Translations under genes and position numbers: made by a program
In this document: positions 43,182-51,877 of the stretch, one piece after another
Position numbering within the stretch: the stretch's first letter is position 1
How the letters are laid out: the number at the start of each line of letters is the position of its first letter
NCBI RefSeq assembly: GCF_013256625.1
Contig: NZ_CP053908.1
Location: forward strand, 4,154,001 to 4,218,000
Length of the DNA stretch: 64,000 bases
Origin: Hymenobacter sp. BRD128
GTDB lineage: Bacteria > Bacteroidota > Bacteroidia > Cytophagales > Hymenobacteraceae
Direction: 5' to 3'
The notes under the pieces: model-generated
Databases searched by the model: none
The model's input: only the letters and a program-made list of their open reading frames with translations
Told to the model about the DNA's origin: nothing

Positions 43182-44515
43182 CTAGCGGCGGCCCCGGCCG
43201 CCGCCCCCGCCGCCCCCTCCACCGAAGCTACCGCCGCCCCCGCCACCAACGCTACCCCCGCCAAACGAGCGGCTGGGCTGGCTGTAGGCCGGCTGGCTAT
43301 ACGAGGGTTGGCTATAGGTGCGTTGCGGCTGGCTATAGCTACGCTGCTGCAATTGGCCATTGTTGTAGGCCGGCTGGCTGTAGCTACGCTGGCGACTTTC
43401 GGGGTTGACCGGCTGGCCGGCGGTAGTAGTGTTGCCGGTGCTGCCATTGCCAAAAAAGCCGCTGAAGAACCCGCGCCGACCAGCGGCCGGCGTAGTCTGC
43501 GGAGCCACGTTGCCGGTCGAACTCGAAGGGTTGGAATACGTCGGCTGGCCTGTGGCTTCGCCGAAGCTGACGGCCCGGCCGCCCCGGCCCATAGGAGCCG
43601 AGGTGGTTGGAGCGCCGGCCGCATTGCCGGGCAGGGCCACGGCATTGCCGGTATAAGAGCCGCGGCTGTTGCCACCCGCGTTCACGGCGTTCGGGCTGGC
43701 GTTCATCACGGCCCCGCCCCGGTTAGTGCGCGAGCCGTAAAGCACTGCGCCCGCGCCCGGCGTGCTTACCCTGGCGCCCCGCGTGTAGATAACCGGGCTG
43801 GCATAGCCAGCATCGTACCCATAGCCTCGGCCGTAGAACGACGAGTAGCCGTAGGGGTAGCCATAGCCAAAGGGCGAATAACCGTAGCCATACGGATAGC
43901 CAAAGCCCCGAAGCCGTAGCCAAAGCCAATGCTCAGGCCCGAGCCATAGCCGTAGCCGAAAGGCGAGAAGAAGGGGTCATAGAAACCACCGTAGGGGTAG
44001 CCGTAGCCGAAGGGCGAGCCATACCCATAGGCAAACGGCGAGTAGCCGTAGCTCAGGGCTAGCCCCGCGCCGTAGCCAAAGGGCGAGCCGTAGAACGAAG
44101 GCGACACCGACCAGCCCGGCGAGTAGTTATAAGCGCTGACGCCCGGCCCGGTGTAGGGCTGGCCGAAGCCGCTGGGGTTAGGATTGTACGTGCTCAGCCC
44201 GTTGTTGTAGCTGTTGCTGTAATAATCGGTGCCGGTGGCATAAGTGCCCTGCGTAGTGCCGCCCTGGTAGTCGGGGTTGGCATCTTCGGTAGTAGCCGCC
44301 GTGGCCGCGGGCACCGTGTCATCAAGGGCACGGGCCGGAATGGTACCCGAGCTGCCGTAGGCCGCCGCGCGCGGCACCGTAGTGGTGGTGTGGTCGCTGG
44401 AGGAATAATACACGCCGTCGTTCTCCGTGGAGTTCGTCAGCGCTCCGGTGGTGGCGCACCCGCCCAAAGCGAGCAGCGCCAACGCTGGCAAAGTAGCGGT
44501 GAGCAGGTTTTTCAT
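43182..44515 (-). CDS. Low-complexity Tyr/Gly/Ser/Gln-rich lipoprotein, frameshifted at a G4 run
   Basis: Frame one (from 44515) has the lipobox ALGGC, a Thr-rich segment and then repeats such as SPFGYGYGSPFGYGYPYGGF up to GFGYGFG. At the G4 run 43906-43909 (complement) the frame breaks. With one extra G it continues FGGFGYPYGYGYSPFGYGYP and into the frame ending at 43182, which adds Ser/Asn-rich sequence, YSQPxYSQP repeats and a final GGGGG-rich, Arg-ended tail. The whole would be 444 residues. The composition is similar to low-complexity domains that self-associate. Exported and lipid-anchored. No enzyme domain. Function unknown. Confidence 0.75.
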
Positions 44516-44767
44516 GATTGAAAAAATGAGAAATCAGCGGGGGCTGAGTGGGATAGTAAAATAAATGCGTGGCGAATGGAGGCTAGGTGAAGTCCAGGCC
44601 CCGTGGCCCGGCCCAAAAAGAACCGCTCAACTTTAAACAGCCTGCCGCGGGCGCGCGCACTACTATAACGTAATTTCGCCCCGAAACGGTGCCTTTATAC
44701 GAAAGATACTGACACAAAACTCATACCACAGTTGGCTAGCCCGACTAGCTGGTCTTTAGATGCGATT

Positions 44768-46243
44768 ATGAGCAAAAAGTTGCCTACCCGCCAGGAAGAT
44801 TATTCGGCCTGGTACAACGAGCTGGTGAAGCGCGCCGGCCTCGCCGAAAACTCGGCCGTGCGCGGCTGCATGGTCATTAAGCCCTATGGCTACGCCATTT
44901 GGGAGAAGATGCAGCGCCAGCTCGACGACATGTTTAAGCGCACCGGGCACGAGAATGCCTACTTCCCGCTGTTCGTGCCCAAGAGCCTGTTTGAGGCCGA
45001 AGAAAAGAATGCCGAAGGCTTCGCCAAGGAGTGCGCCGTGGTGACCCACTACCGCCTCCAGACCGACCCCGACCGGCCCGGCAAGCTGCGCGTGGACCCC
45101 AACGCCAAGCTGGAGGAAGAGCTGATTGTGCGCCCCACCTCGGAGGCCATTATCTGGAGCACCTACAAAAACTGGATTCAGAGCTACCGCGACCTGCCGC
45201 TGCTCATCAACCAGTGGGCCAATGTGGTGCGCTGGGAAATGCGCACGCGCCTCTTCCTGCGCACGGCCGAGTTTTTGTGGCAGGAGGGGCACACCGCCCA
45301 CGCCACCGCCACCGAGGCCGTGGCCGAAACCCGCCAGATGCTCGACGTGTACGCCGAGTTTGCCGAAGAGCACATTGCCCTGCCGGTGGTGAAGGGCGTG
45401 AAGACCCCCAACGAGCGCTTTGCCGGCGCCGAAGATACCTATTGCATCGAGGCGCTGATGCAGGATGGCAAGGCGCTGCAGGCCGGCACCAGCCACTTCC
45501 TGGGGCAGAATTTTGCCAAGGCGTTTGATGTGCAGTTCCAGACCAAGGAAGGGGGCCTGGAGCACGTATGGGGCACGAGCTGGGGCGTGAGCACCCGCCT
45601 GATGGGCGCGCTCATCATGGCTCACTCCGACGACGAGGGCCTGGTGCTGCCGCCCAAGCTGGCGCCGATTCAGGTGGTCATCATTCCGATTTACAAGACC
45701 GGCGAGCTCGACGCGCTGCTTGAGCGCATCCGGCCCATTCAGCAAGGGCTAGCCCAGCGCGGCATCTCGGTGAAGGTGGACGCCCGCGATACCGAGCGCC
45801 CGGGTTTCAAGTTTGCCGAGTGGGAGATGAAGGGTGTGCCCGTGCGCCTGGCCATCGGCGCCCGCGACCTCGACGCCGGCACTGTGGAGGCGGCCCGCCG
45901 CGACACCAAGCAGAAGCTGCAACTGCCCCTAGCCGACGTGGTAGACAGCGTAGATAAGCTGCTGAACGACATCCAGCGCAGTATCTATAACAAGGCCAAG
46001 AACTACCGCGACGCCCACACCACCCGCGTCGACACCTACGACGAGTTTAAGGCCGTGCTTGATGGCAAAGGGGGCTTCGTGGTGACCCACTACGATGGCA
46101 CCTCCGAAACCGAGGAGCTCATCAAGGAGCAAACCAAAGCCACCGTGCGCTGCCTGCCCCTAGCTGAGCCCGACGAGGACGGCGTGTGCATCGTGACCGG
46201 CCGGCCTAGCCAGCGCCGGGCGTGGTTTGCTAGGGCCTATTAG
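44768..46243 (+). CDS. proS: Prolyl-tRNA synthetase (type 3, without editing insert)
   Basis: A 491-residue class II aminoacyl-tRNA synthetase that charges tRNA-Pro. Motif 1 region around MVIKPYGYAIWEKMQRQLDD, motif 2 VRWEMRTRLFLRTAEFLWQE, motif 3 region AHSDDEGLVLPPKLAP; the C-terminal anticodon-binding domain starts near residue 300 (QVVIIPIYKTGE). The short archaeal/eukaryal-like form without the YbaK-type insertion. ATG at 44768 is chosen because the preceding 12 codons are not conserved in style; the leader at 44516-44767 contains TAATTTCG, a weak -7-like match. Confidence 0.93.
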   Translation: MSKKLPTRQEDYSAWYNELVKRAGLAENSAVRGCMVIKPYGYAIWEKMQRQLDDMFKRTGHENAYFPLFVPKSLFEAEEKNAEGFAKECAVVTHYRLQTDPDRPGKLRVDPNAKLEEELIVRPTSEAIIWSTYKNWIQSYRDLPLLINQWANVVRWEMRTRLFLRTAEFLWQEGHTAHATATEAVAETRQMLDVYAEFAEEHIALPVVKGVKTPNERFAGAEDTYCIEALMQDGKALQAGTSHFLGQNFAKAFDVQFQTKEGGLEHVWGTSWGVSTRLMGALIMAHSDDEGLVLPPKLAPIQVVIIPIYKTGELDALLERIRPIQQGLAQRGISVKVDARDTERPGFKFAEWEMKGVPVRLAIGARDLDAGTVEAARRDTKQKLQLPLADVVDSVDKLLNDIQRSIYNKAKNYRDAHTTRVDTYDEFKAVLDGKGGFVVTHYDGTSETEELIKEQTKATVRCLPLAEPDEDGVCIVTGRPSQRRAWFARAY

Positions 46244-46259
46244 CCCGCTAGCCCTGCCA

Positions 46260-46299
46260 ACGAACAAGGCCCCTGTGATGTCACAGGGGCCTTGTTCGT
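46260..46299. terminator. Bidirectional terminator after proS
   Basis: Nearly perfect palindrome with 19-bp arms, ACGAACAAGGCCCCTGTGA (46260-46278) and its complement at 46281-46299. Located between convergent genes; only short T-runs follow. Confidence 0.7.
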
Positions 46300-46320
46300 T
46301 TATGTCAGTAAATTGAAAAC

Positions 46321-47259
46321 CTAGAGCTGCCGAATGAGCCGTACGGCCTCGGCCTCGCTAACGGGGCTAACGACTGGGCTGATAACCAGGCCACTGGTGA
46401 TGGTGATGCGTTGCGTGCCGTAGTAGAGTTGGCCATTAACTGACTGCAAAACAACGGCTACCATGTCGGCACCGGCCGGTATGTTGCGGAGCCAGTCGGT
46501 ACCCGCTGTGGTACTGGGCCACAACTTCACTAGGCCATTGTAGCCCACGGGGCGCAGGTACACCCGGGTTGCGCCAGCGGCCGTAGCGGTAGTTTTTATA
46601 GTCACCTGCACCACACCCGCCGTGTAGTAGGCGTGCCAAAACTGGTCGAGGTTCCACCAGCCAATAGAGTCGAGGGGCAACGAGGCCCGGTATAAGCCGG
46701 GCACCTGCTGCACCCGCTGCGTACTAGCCAGCTGCCAGCCCGCGCTGTCGCTGGCCATCACGGCGGCGGGCTGCTGCCACACATATTGGCGGGTAGTATC
46801 CTGGGCCGTTGGCACCGGCGACTGTATCGCCACCGTTTGGCTAGGGGCCAGGCGCAGGCGGGTAGTGTTCTGCCAGACCTGAATATTAAACTCGCCGCCC
46901 GATACTAGCATATCGCCCCGGCGCACTATATTGGTGGGCACGTTGGCTAGCACCATATCGGGCACGGTATAAATTTCGCGGATGCGCACCTGGGCCGTGC
47001 CCGTGGCCACAGCGCCGCTGGGCAGCAGCAGGCCATTGGCCGGAAACGTAAGGGCCGCACCCCCGGCGGTGGTAATGGTTTGGCTAGTGCCCAGTGCGAG
47101 GGTAAATGTCTGGGCCGGCACGCTAGTGCGCCGCGAAAAATCGGCAAGTGGCAGCGTGGTTGGCGTGGTGGTGGGAGCGCATTCCACAAGGTCATCCTTG
47201 CGGCAGCCGGCAAGGGCTAACAGCCCGGCCGCGCCGAGCAAAAGCAGGTAGCGAGTCAT
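46321..47259 (-). CDS. Lipoprotein downstream of the sigma/anti-sigma pair
   Basis: A 312-residue lipoprotein; MTRYLLLLGAAGLLALAGC ends in a lipobox. The mature part has a beta-sandwich-like first half (GAALTFPANGLLLPSGAVAT, TAQVRIREIYTVPDMVLANV) and a second domain with WWNLDQFWHAYYTAG. Proteins with this layout are common in Bacteroidota as unnamed lipoproteins; I do not recognise a named family with certainty. It follows the barrel protein by 76 bp and is likely in the same operon as the ECF sigma factor. Confidence 0.7.
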   Translation of the reverse strand: MTRYLLLLGAAGLLALAGCRKDDLVECAPTTTPTTLPLADFSRRTSVPAQTFTLALGTSQTITTAGGAALTFPANGLLLPSGAVATGTAQVRIREIYTVPDMVLANVPTNIVRRGDMLVSGGEFNIQVWQNTTRLRLAPSQTVAIQSPVPTAQDTTRQYVWQQPAAVMASDSAGWQLASTQRVQQVPGLYRASLPLDSIGWWNLDQFWHAYYTAGVVQVTIKTTATAAGATRVYLRPVGYNGLVKLWPSTTAGTDWLRNIPAGADMVAVVLQSVNGQLYYGTQRITITSGLVISPVVSPVSEAEAVRLIRQL

Positions 47260-47335
47260 AAGTCAAGAAGAAAAATCGGTGAGAAATAGTGGGTTATTGC
47301 GCAGGTAGAAGCTGCCGGCCGGCCAGCTTTGAACC

Positions 47336-49081
47336 CTAGCGGATATCCCAGGAAAAGCCCGTATATAGGCCCAGGCTAAAAGGTTGGCGCGGCGAAAAGC
47401 CCGCCTTGTTGGGCTTCACAAAAGGCGTGAGCACATAGCGCGCGGTGGGCTGCACCAGCCATTGCCAGCGCGAGTCTGCGCCCCCAATGCGGTAGCGTAG
47501 GTCGAGCCCCAGGCTCAGGGCCAGGGTCTTAGCCGAGTAAAGGCTGTCGGTGGCAGTGGCCGTGTAGGCCTGCTGCTGGCAGTGGCAGTCGCTGCCCTCG
47601 GTGCTGCGGCCGCCGCGGTACCAGCCTACTTCGGCCCCTAGCAGCAGGGCCTTGGCCAGGCGGCCGCGCGGCGCGCTCAGCGCGTAGCTCAGCTGCATGG
47701 GCAGCGTCAGCAGCCGGTAGGTATCGCGCAGCCTAATGCGGGTAGTGCGCCCCGAGTCCACTTGCTGCAAGGCCAGGCGCGTGGCGTATTCTTGGTAGCC
47801 TAGGCCCACGGCCAGCGCCCAGCGGCCCGACAGCACCCGGCGCACCTGCACCTGCGCCCCCAGGCCCACGGCGGGCCGCTCGAGGTGCGCAAAATCGGGG
47901 CGGGTGCCCAACCCCGGCGGCAGGGCCCCAATGGTGCGGTAGCTAAGCGTAGGGCCGGCCGTGGCCAGCAGCGCCCAGCGCCGCCCAGGCCGCGCCAGGG
48001 GGCTCGAATCGGGCAAGGCGGTCAGGCTGGCCGGTAGGTTAGCTGCGGTTAGTGGAGCCAGGCTAGCCCGGCGCAGGGCCTGGCTGGCGTAGGCTTGGGA
48101 AGTAGTAGCAGCAAGCGTAGCGAGCTGCCCGGTGCGCCGCGGGGCCGGGCGGGGCGCGTCGCTGCCTGCCAAGAGCGGCTCGGCAGACTGGGCAGCTTCG
48201 GAAATAATAAGCGGTCTTTGTTGCCGCGGGCGGTGCCGCGTAGCGCGGGCCAGCTGGTGGCGGCGGGCCTGGGTTCGGATGTTAGTTGGGGCAGAGGCTG
48301 TCCTCGTGAGCGGGGTAATCAGGCCACCCGCAGCTTTTTCCCCATTCGTTTCGAAAGCCGAGCGGCGAATGACCTCTGCTAGCCCTGCCGTTGTGCTACG
48401 CCGCCGCTGGCCGCCGCTCGCGGAGGCCGCCAACCGCCGCGCCGCCCGGCGGTTTACGTTGGAAACGCTAGCTGCTAGTGCAGCTGCGGAATCACTGGGT
48501 AGTAAGTGCTTGTATAAGCCAAGCCTGATACCTCTCGGCCGCGTAGCCTGTGCCGAGTGGGGCGAGGCATTCACCGTGGCCGCGTCCGCCCGCGGGGCAG
48601 CGGTAGTAGCAGTCGGCAAGCCGGCTGGCGCTGGCAGCTCGCTGGCCGTTGGCAGCTGGGTAAGCGCTGGCGCGGCGCGGCTGGCTAGGGTAGAACGAGT
48701 AACTGCTGCAACTGATTGCTTGGAAGCTGAGCCATTCGGGGTAGGTATTATCTTTTCGCCAGCCACCCTAGTTGCATAGGCCGGCCGGGCTGGGGCCGCC
48801 ACTGGTTGATGCGCTGAGTGGGCCGCAATTTTATCCGCGCGGCCACCCGGCCGGTTGAGCAAGTAGCCAGTCAACGCCAGCACGAATAGGAGCAAAGCCA
48901 GCGCGGGCAGCAGGCGGCGGGGCCGACGCCACCACGGCCGCACCGATGCTGGCAGGCGCTGCTGGATGCCGGCCCACGCTCCCGGTGGCGGCGGCGCGCC
49001 GTAGTCACCCAGGCGCTCCCGCAGGGCAGCCAGCAGCGGGTCGCGGGTATCGTCAGTGGGCAATTTAGCCGGTTCATTCAT
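47336..49081 (-). CDS. Anti-sigma-like membrane protein fused to an outer-membrane barrel
   Basis: A 581-residue protein. Residues 1-45 are cytoplasmic-like (DPLLAALRERLGDYGAPPPP), then a basic stretch and one membrane helix (LLPALALLLFVLALTGYLL, near 60-78). A long Ala/Thr/Arg-rich linker runs to about residue 370. The last 210 residues look like an outer-membrane barrel (WALLATAGPTLSYRTIGALP, WALAVGLGYQEYATRLALQQ, FSLGLYTGFSWDIR). The ATG overlaps the sigma-factor stop (ATGA), so the two are coupled. Anti-sigma activity is inferred from position and topology; no zinc motif is seen. Confidence 0.75.
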   Translation of the reverse strand: MNEPAKLPTDDTRDPLLAALRERLGDYGAPPPPGAWAGIQQRLPASVRPWWRRPRRLLPALALLLFVLALTGYLLNRPGGRADKIAAHSAHQPVAAPARPAYATRVAGEKIIPTPNGSASKQSVAAVTRSTLASRAAPALTQLPTASELPAPAGLPTATTAAPRADAATVNASPHSAQATRPRGIRLGLYKHLLPSDSAAALAASVSNVNRRAARRLAASASGGQRRRSTTAGLAEVIRRSAFETNGEKAAGGLITPLTRTASAPTNIRTQARRHQLARATRHRPRQQRPLIISEAAQSAEPLLAGSDAPRPAPRRTGQLATLAATTSQAYASQALRRASLAPLTAANLPASLTALPDSSPLARPGRRWALLATAGPTLSYRTIGALPPGLGTRPDFAHLERPAVGLGAQVQVRRVLSGRWALAVGLGYQEYATRLALQQVDSGRTTRIRLRDTYRLLTLPMQLSYALSAPRGRLAKALLLGAEVGWYRGGRSTEGSDCHCQQQAYTATATDSLYSAKTLALSLGLDLRYRIGGADSRWQWLVQPTARYVLTPFVKPNKAGFSPRQPFSLGLYTGFSWDIR

Positions 49082-49656
49082 GATTGACAAAGCTTGGGTT
49101 TGGCTAGGCCCAGGCGCTGGGCCAATAGCTGGCGGGCGCGGGCCAGCTGCGATTTGCTGGTGCCTTCGGCAATGCCTAGCAGCTGCGCGATTTCGGGGTG
49201 CGAGTAGCCTTCGATGGCGTAGAGGTTGAGCACGACGCGGTAGCCGGGCGGCAGGGCCGCCAGGTGCAGCAGCAGGTCGGCGGCGGCCAGCTCGTCGAGC
49301 GCCGAGGGCTCGGGACTAGGCAAGTCGGGAGCTACAGCATCGAGGTCGCTAGGGCCATAGCCGCCGGGGTGGCGCAGGCGGTGCTGCTCCAGCGCGTGCA
49401 GCGACGTGCGCACCGCCACGCGCCGCGCCCAGGCCTCGAAGGGCCCCTCGGCCCGGTACTGGTCGAGGCGGGTAAAGAGCTTTACAAACGTGTTTTGCAG
49501 CGCGTCTTCGGCCTCGGCCCGGCTAGGGCAGTAGCGCAGGCACACGCCCATGAGCTGGTGCGAAAGCAGCTGGTAGAGCTGAAACTGCGCCGCCTCCTCG
49601 CCCCGGCGGCACGCCGCCAGCAAAGCCCCGGAAACAGCAGAAACAGGAGTAGCCAT
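49078..49656 (-). CDS. ECF sigma factor
   Basis: A 192-residue sigma-70 family protein of the extracytoplasmic-function group. Region 2 with YQLLSHQLMGVCLRYCPSRA then EAEDALQNTFVKLFTRLDQY, a spacer, and region 4 with LPPGYRVVLNLYAIEGYSHP and EIAQLLGIAEGTSKSQLARA as helix-turn-helix. The ATG at 49656 is used; a TTG two codons upstream is also in frame. Overlaps the downstream membrane protein by 4 nt. Confidence 0.9.
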   Translation of the reverse strand: MATPVSAVSGALLAACRRGEEAAQFQLYQLLSHQLMGVCLRYCPSRAEAEDALQNTFVKLFTRLDQYRAEGPFEAWARRVAVRTSLHALEQHRLRHPGGYGPSDLDAVAPDLPSPEPSALDELAAADLLLHLAALPPGYRVVLNLYAIEGYSHPEIAQLLGIAEGTSKSQLARARQLLAQRLGLAKPKLCQS

Positions 49657-49741
49657 ACGCAAGCTGCACGAGCGCCGGGAATCGGTTTCCGGCAGTTAGG
49701 GGCTTGACCGGTAAGCCAGGCTAACCGTTGCGTAAGCTCCC

Positions 49742-49778
49742 AAAAAAACTGCCTACTTCGAACAAGCAGGCAGTCTTA
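49742..49778 (-). terminator. Terminator of the MoxR/DUF58 cluster
   Basis: Arms ACTGCCT (49748-49754) and AGGCAGT (49768-49774), extended by inner CTT/AAG pairing. On the minus strand a run of seven T follows (A7 around 49742-49748). It lies downstream of the last gene of the cluster (ends at 49936). Confidence 0.65.
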
Positions 49779-49935
49779 GTTCCAAAGTAAGGGCTAGCTA
49801 AAGTGGTTGCGGCCTTGGCCTAGGGGCGCGGGTAGCCACGCTTGGCCTGCGCCCTGTCGTCGGGGAGCCCGCCCGATGCGGAAACGTAGGGACACGTTGC
49901 TACCCGCGCATACACTACCCCTAAACTTGCGGTAA

Positions 49936-51723
49936 TCACAGCTTTTCTTCCAGCCACAAGAAGCCCGCGGCCACTAGAAACAGCCCAAAAAACCAGCCTA
50001 CTGGCCAGGGCTGCTGCACGGTGGTGGTTTCGGAAGCCTGGCTGAAGCTGGCTAGGGTAGCGCGTTGGCTCAGCGCCTGCTGCCGGGCCAGTAGCTCGGG
50101 CCCGCGCCAGGCCGCCGAGTCGTACACGTAGAAGCTATGCACCGTGCGGCCCGGCCCGTGCACCTGGTGCCAGCCGGCCGTGGCGGGCCAATACTGGGCG
50201 GTGCTCCACTCGGGCAGGCGGGTGTCCTGCGCCAGGGCTAGCTGCACGGCGGGGCCGCCCGCCAGCGGCTGCACGGTGGGCAGGCTAGCCGGCCGGGTGC
50301 CCGCCAGCCGCAGCGTAAGCGGCTGCTGCGGCCGCGGCCAGCGGCTCAGGGCTAGCCAGGTGGCGGCCGGGGCGGGCGGCGGGGTGGCGGCCATTAAGAG
50401 CTGGCTCCAGAAAGAAGCATAGGCCGCGGCCTGCCCTTGCAAGGCCCACCGAAACGTTTCGGGCACCACCGATACCACGGTAGCTCCCAGCCCTACGCGC
50501 CGGCTGGCGGCCACTACGGTCCCGCCTGGCGCCGTGATGAGTGGTTGCAGCGCGGCGCTGGGCCGCAGCCGGGCGGGCACCAGCGCCCGCACCACACCCG
50601 GCGCATCGGGCCAGGTGAGGGGCTGCGCTACGGCCCCGGCCGTGGGCAAGGGCTGCACGGCGAAGTCGGCGCGGGCGGGCGTGGCGGCGGGCAGGGCCGC
50701 GGCTTCAGCCAGCACGACTAGGCCCAGGCGGCCCTGCTGCACGGCGGTGCGCAGCGCTTGGCTTTCGCTGGTGGGCAGGCTGGCCAGGGTGGCGGCATCG
50801 GCCACTACCACGGCGTAGCGGGCGAGCAGGCCGGGGGTGAGGCGGTCGAGCGGCTGGGCCGGCTGGTTGAGAAACTCGGTTTGCACCAAGCCCCGGCTCA
50901 CGCTGGTGCGCAGGGCCACGGCCCGGCCCGCGGCGGCCAGGTTATTCTTCAAAAACTTGAATTCGAAGCCCGGCACGGCGGCCAGCAGCAGCACCGGGGG
51001 CTGCGCAGCGGGTACTATTTCCAGGGGCAGCGGCTCGGTGGTGGCGGGCTGGCCCTCACGGCGCAGGCGCAGGGCATAGCGCGCCAGGCCCGCTACCTTG
51101 GGCTGGTAGCTCAGCCGGAAGGGGCCGCGGCCGGCCGGCAGCCGCACCGAGTCGCGGCTGGCGCCTTCGGCTTGCAGGCTTACCCAGGTGGAGCTAGCCC
51201 CGGCCACCGTGCCTTCTACGTCAAAGCGCTGGCCCAGCGTGAGGTGCTGGGGCCAGCCCGCGGCCTGCACGCCCGGAGGGGCCGGGGCGGCGTGGGGCAC
51301 CACGGCCAGCGGCCCCAACGCGGGAAGCTCGGTGGCCGCCATGCCTTCACCTAGCACGTGCACCCGGCGCAGGGCCGGTCGCTGCTCGGCTAGCTTCAGC
51401 AGGCTGCCCAAGGCCTTGGCGCGGGCCGGCGGGCGGGTACCGTAGGCCCACACGGGCGTGCCGGCCCCGAGGCGGCGCAGCAGCTGGCGCAGCGTATCGG
51501 GCTGGTAGCCAGGCGTGAGGATAATGGCCGCGGCCTGGGTGGCGGGCACGGCGCGCAGCGGCGGGTAGGCCGTGTACCACAGCGCCAGCGGGGCGAGCAG
51601 GCTAGCCAGCAGCCGCCGCATCAGCCGGCGGCGGTCGGGCCGGCGCCGGGCGGCCACTAGCAGCCCCAGGGCTAGCGTGGCGAGTAATATTAAGGCAATG
51701 GTAGGCAAGGAATCGGGGGGCAA
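49936..51723 (-). CDS. Large membrane protein of the MoxR/DUF58 cluster
   Basis: A 595-residue protein with N-terminal membrane helices (LPTIALILLATLALGLLVAA and LLASLLAPLALWYTAYPP), a long periplasmic part including a domain with a glutamine-amidotransferase-like feel (YAVVVADAATLASLPTSESQ), and a C-terminal membrane helix (WPVGWFFGLFLVAAGFLWL). It is the last gene of the cluster. Similar proteins are found downstream of BatA-like genes in Bacteroidota and have no assigned function. The start appears to be a TTG at 51723; no ATG in frame is nearby. Confidence 0.65.
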   Translation of the reverse strand: MPPDSLPTIALILLATLALGLLVAARRRPDRRRLMRRLLASLLAPLALWYTAYPPLRAVPATQAAAIILTPGYQPDTLRQLLRRLGAGTPVWAYGTRPPARAKALGSLLKLAEQRPALRRVHVLGEGMAATELPALGPLAVVPHAAPAPPGVQAAGWPQHLTLGQRFDVEGTVAGASSTWVSLQAEGASRDSVRLPAGRGPFRLSYQPKVAGLARYALRLRREGQPATTEPLPLEIVPAAQPPVLLLAAVPGFEFKFLKNNLAAAGRAVALRTSVSRGLVQTEFLNQPAQPLDRLTPGLLARYAVVVADAATLASLPTSESQALRTAVQQGRLGLVVLAEAAALPAATPARADFAVQPLPTAGAVAQPLTWPDAPGVVRALVPARLRPSAALQPLITAPGGTVVAASRRVGLGATVVSVVPETFRWALQGQAAAYASFWSQLLMAATPPPAPAATWLALSRWPRPQQPLTLRLAGTRPASLPTVQPLAGGPAVQLALAQDTRLPEWSTAQYWPATAGWHQVHGPGRTVHSFYVYDSAAWRGPELLARQQALSQRATLASFSQASETTTVQQPWPVGWFFGLFLVAAGFLWLEEKL

Positions 51724-51800
51724 GCTAATGCTGTTTCGCGCGGTGTTTCGCAGTGTATGTCAGCCTGAGCGTGTATTTGGCTTTTACTAAAATTGCTTGT

Positions 51801-51837
51801 AGACCGTCATGCTTCGACCAGCTCGGCATGATGGTCT
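51801..51837. repeat. REP-like palindrome (short form)
   Basis: Arms AGACCGTCATGC (51801-51812) and GCATGATGGTCT (51826-51837) pair with one G-T. The core is related to the larger palindromes at 57932-58032 and around the IS630. Lies between two genes of the MoxR/DUF58 cluster and is followed by TTTT. Confidence 0.6.
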
Positions 51838-51877
51838 TTTAAATTCACCCATACGCGTTGAATAAAGGAAAACGGGC

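Noticed and set aside
43083..43919. Long plus-strand frame rich in Ala/Gly/Arg
   Set aside because: It is the antisense of the low-complexity lipoprotein; composition follows from the GC-rich repeats.
46260..46299. Perfect palindrome after proS as a recombination or dif-like site
   Set aside because: Position between convergent genes and GC-rich stem fit a bidirectional terminator; dif consensus is not visible.
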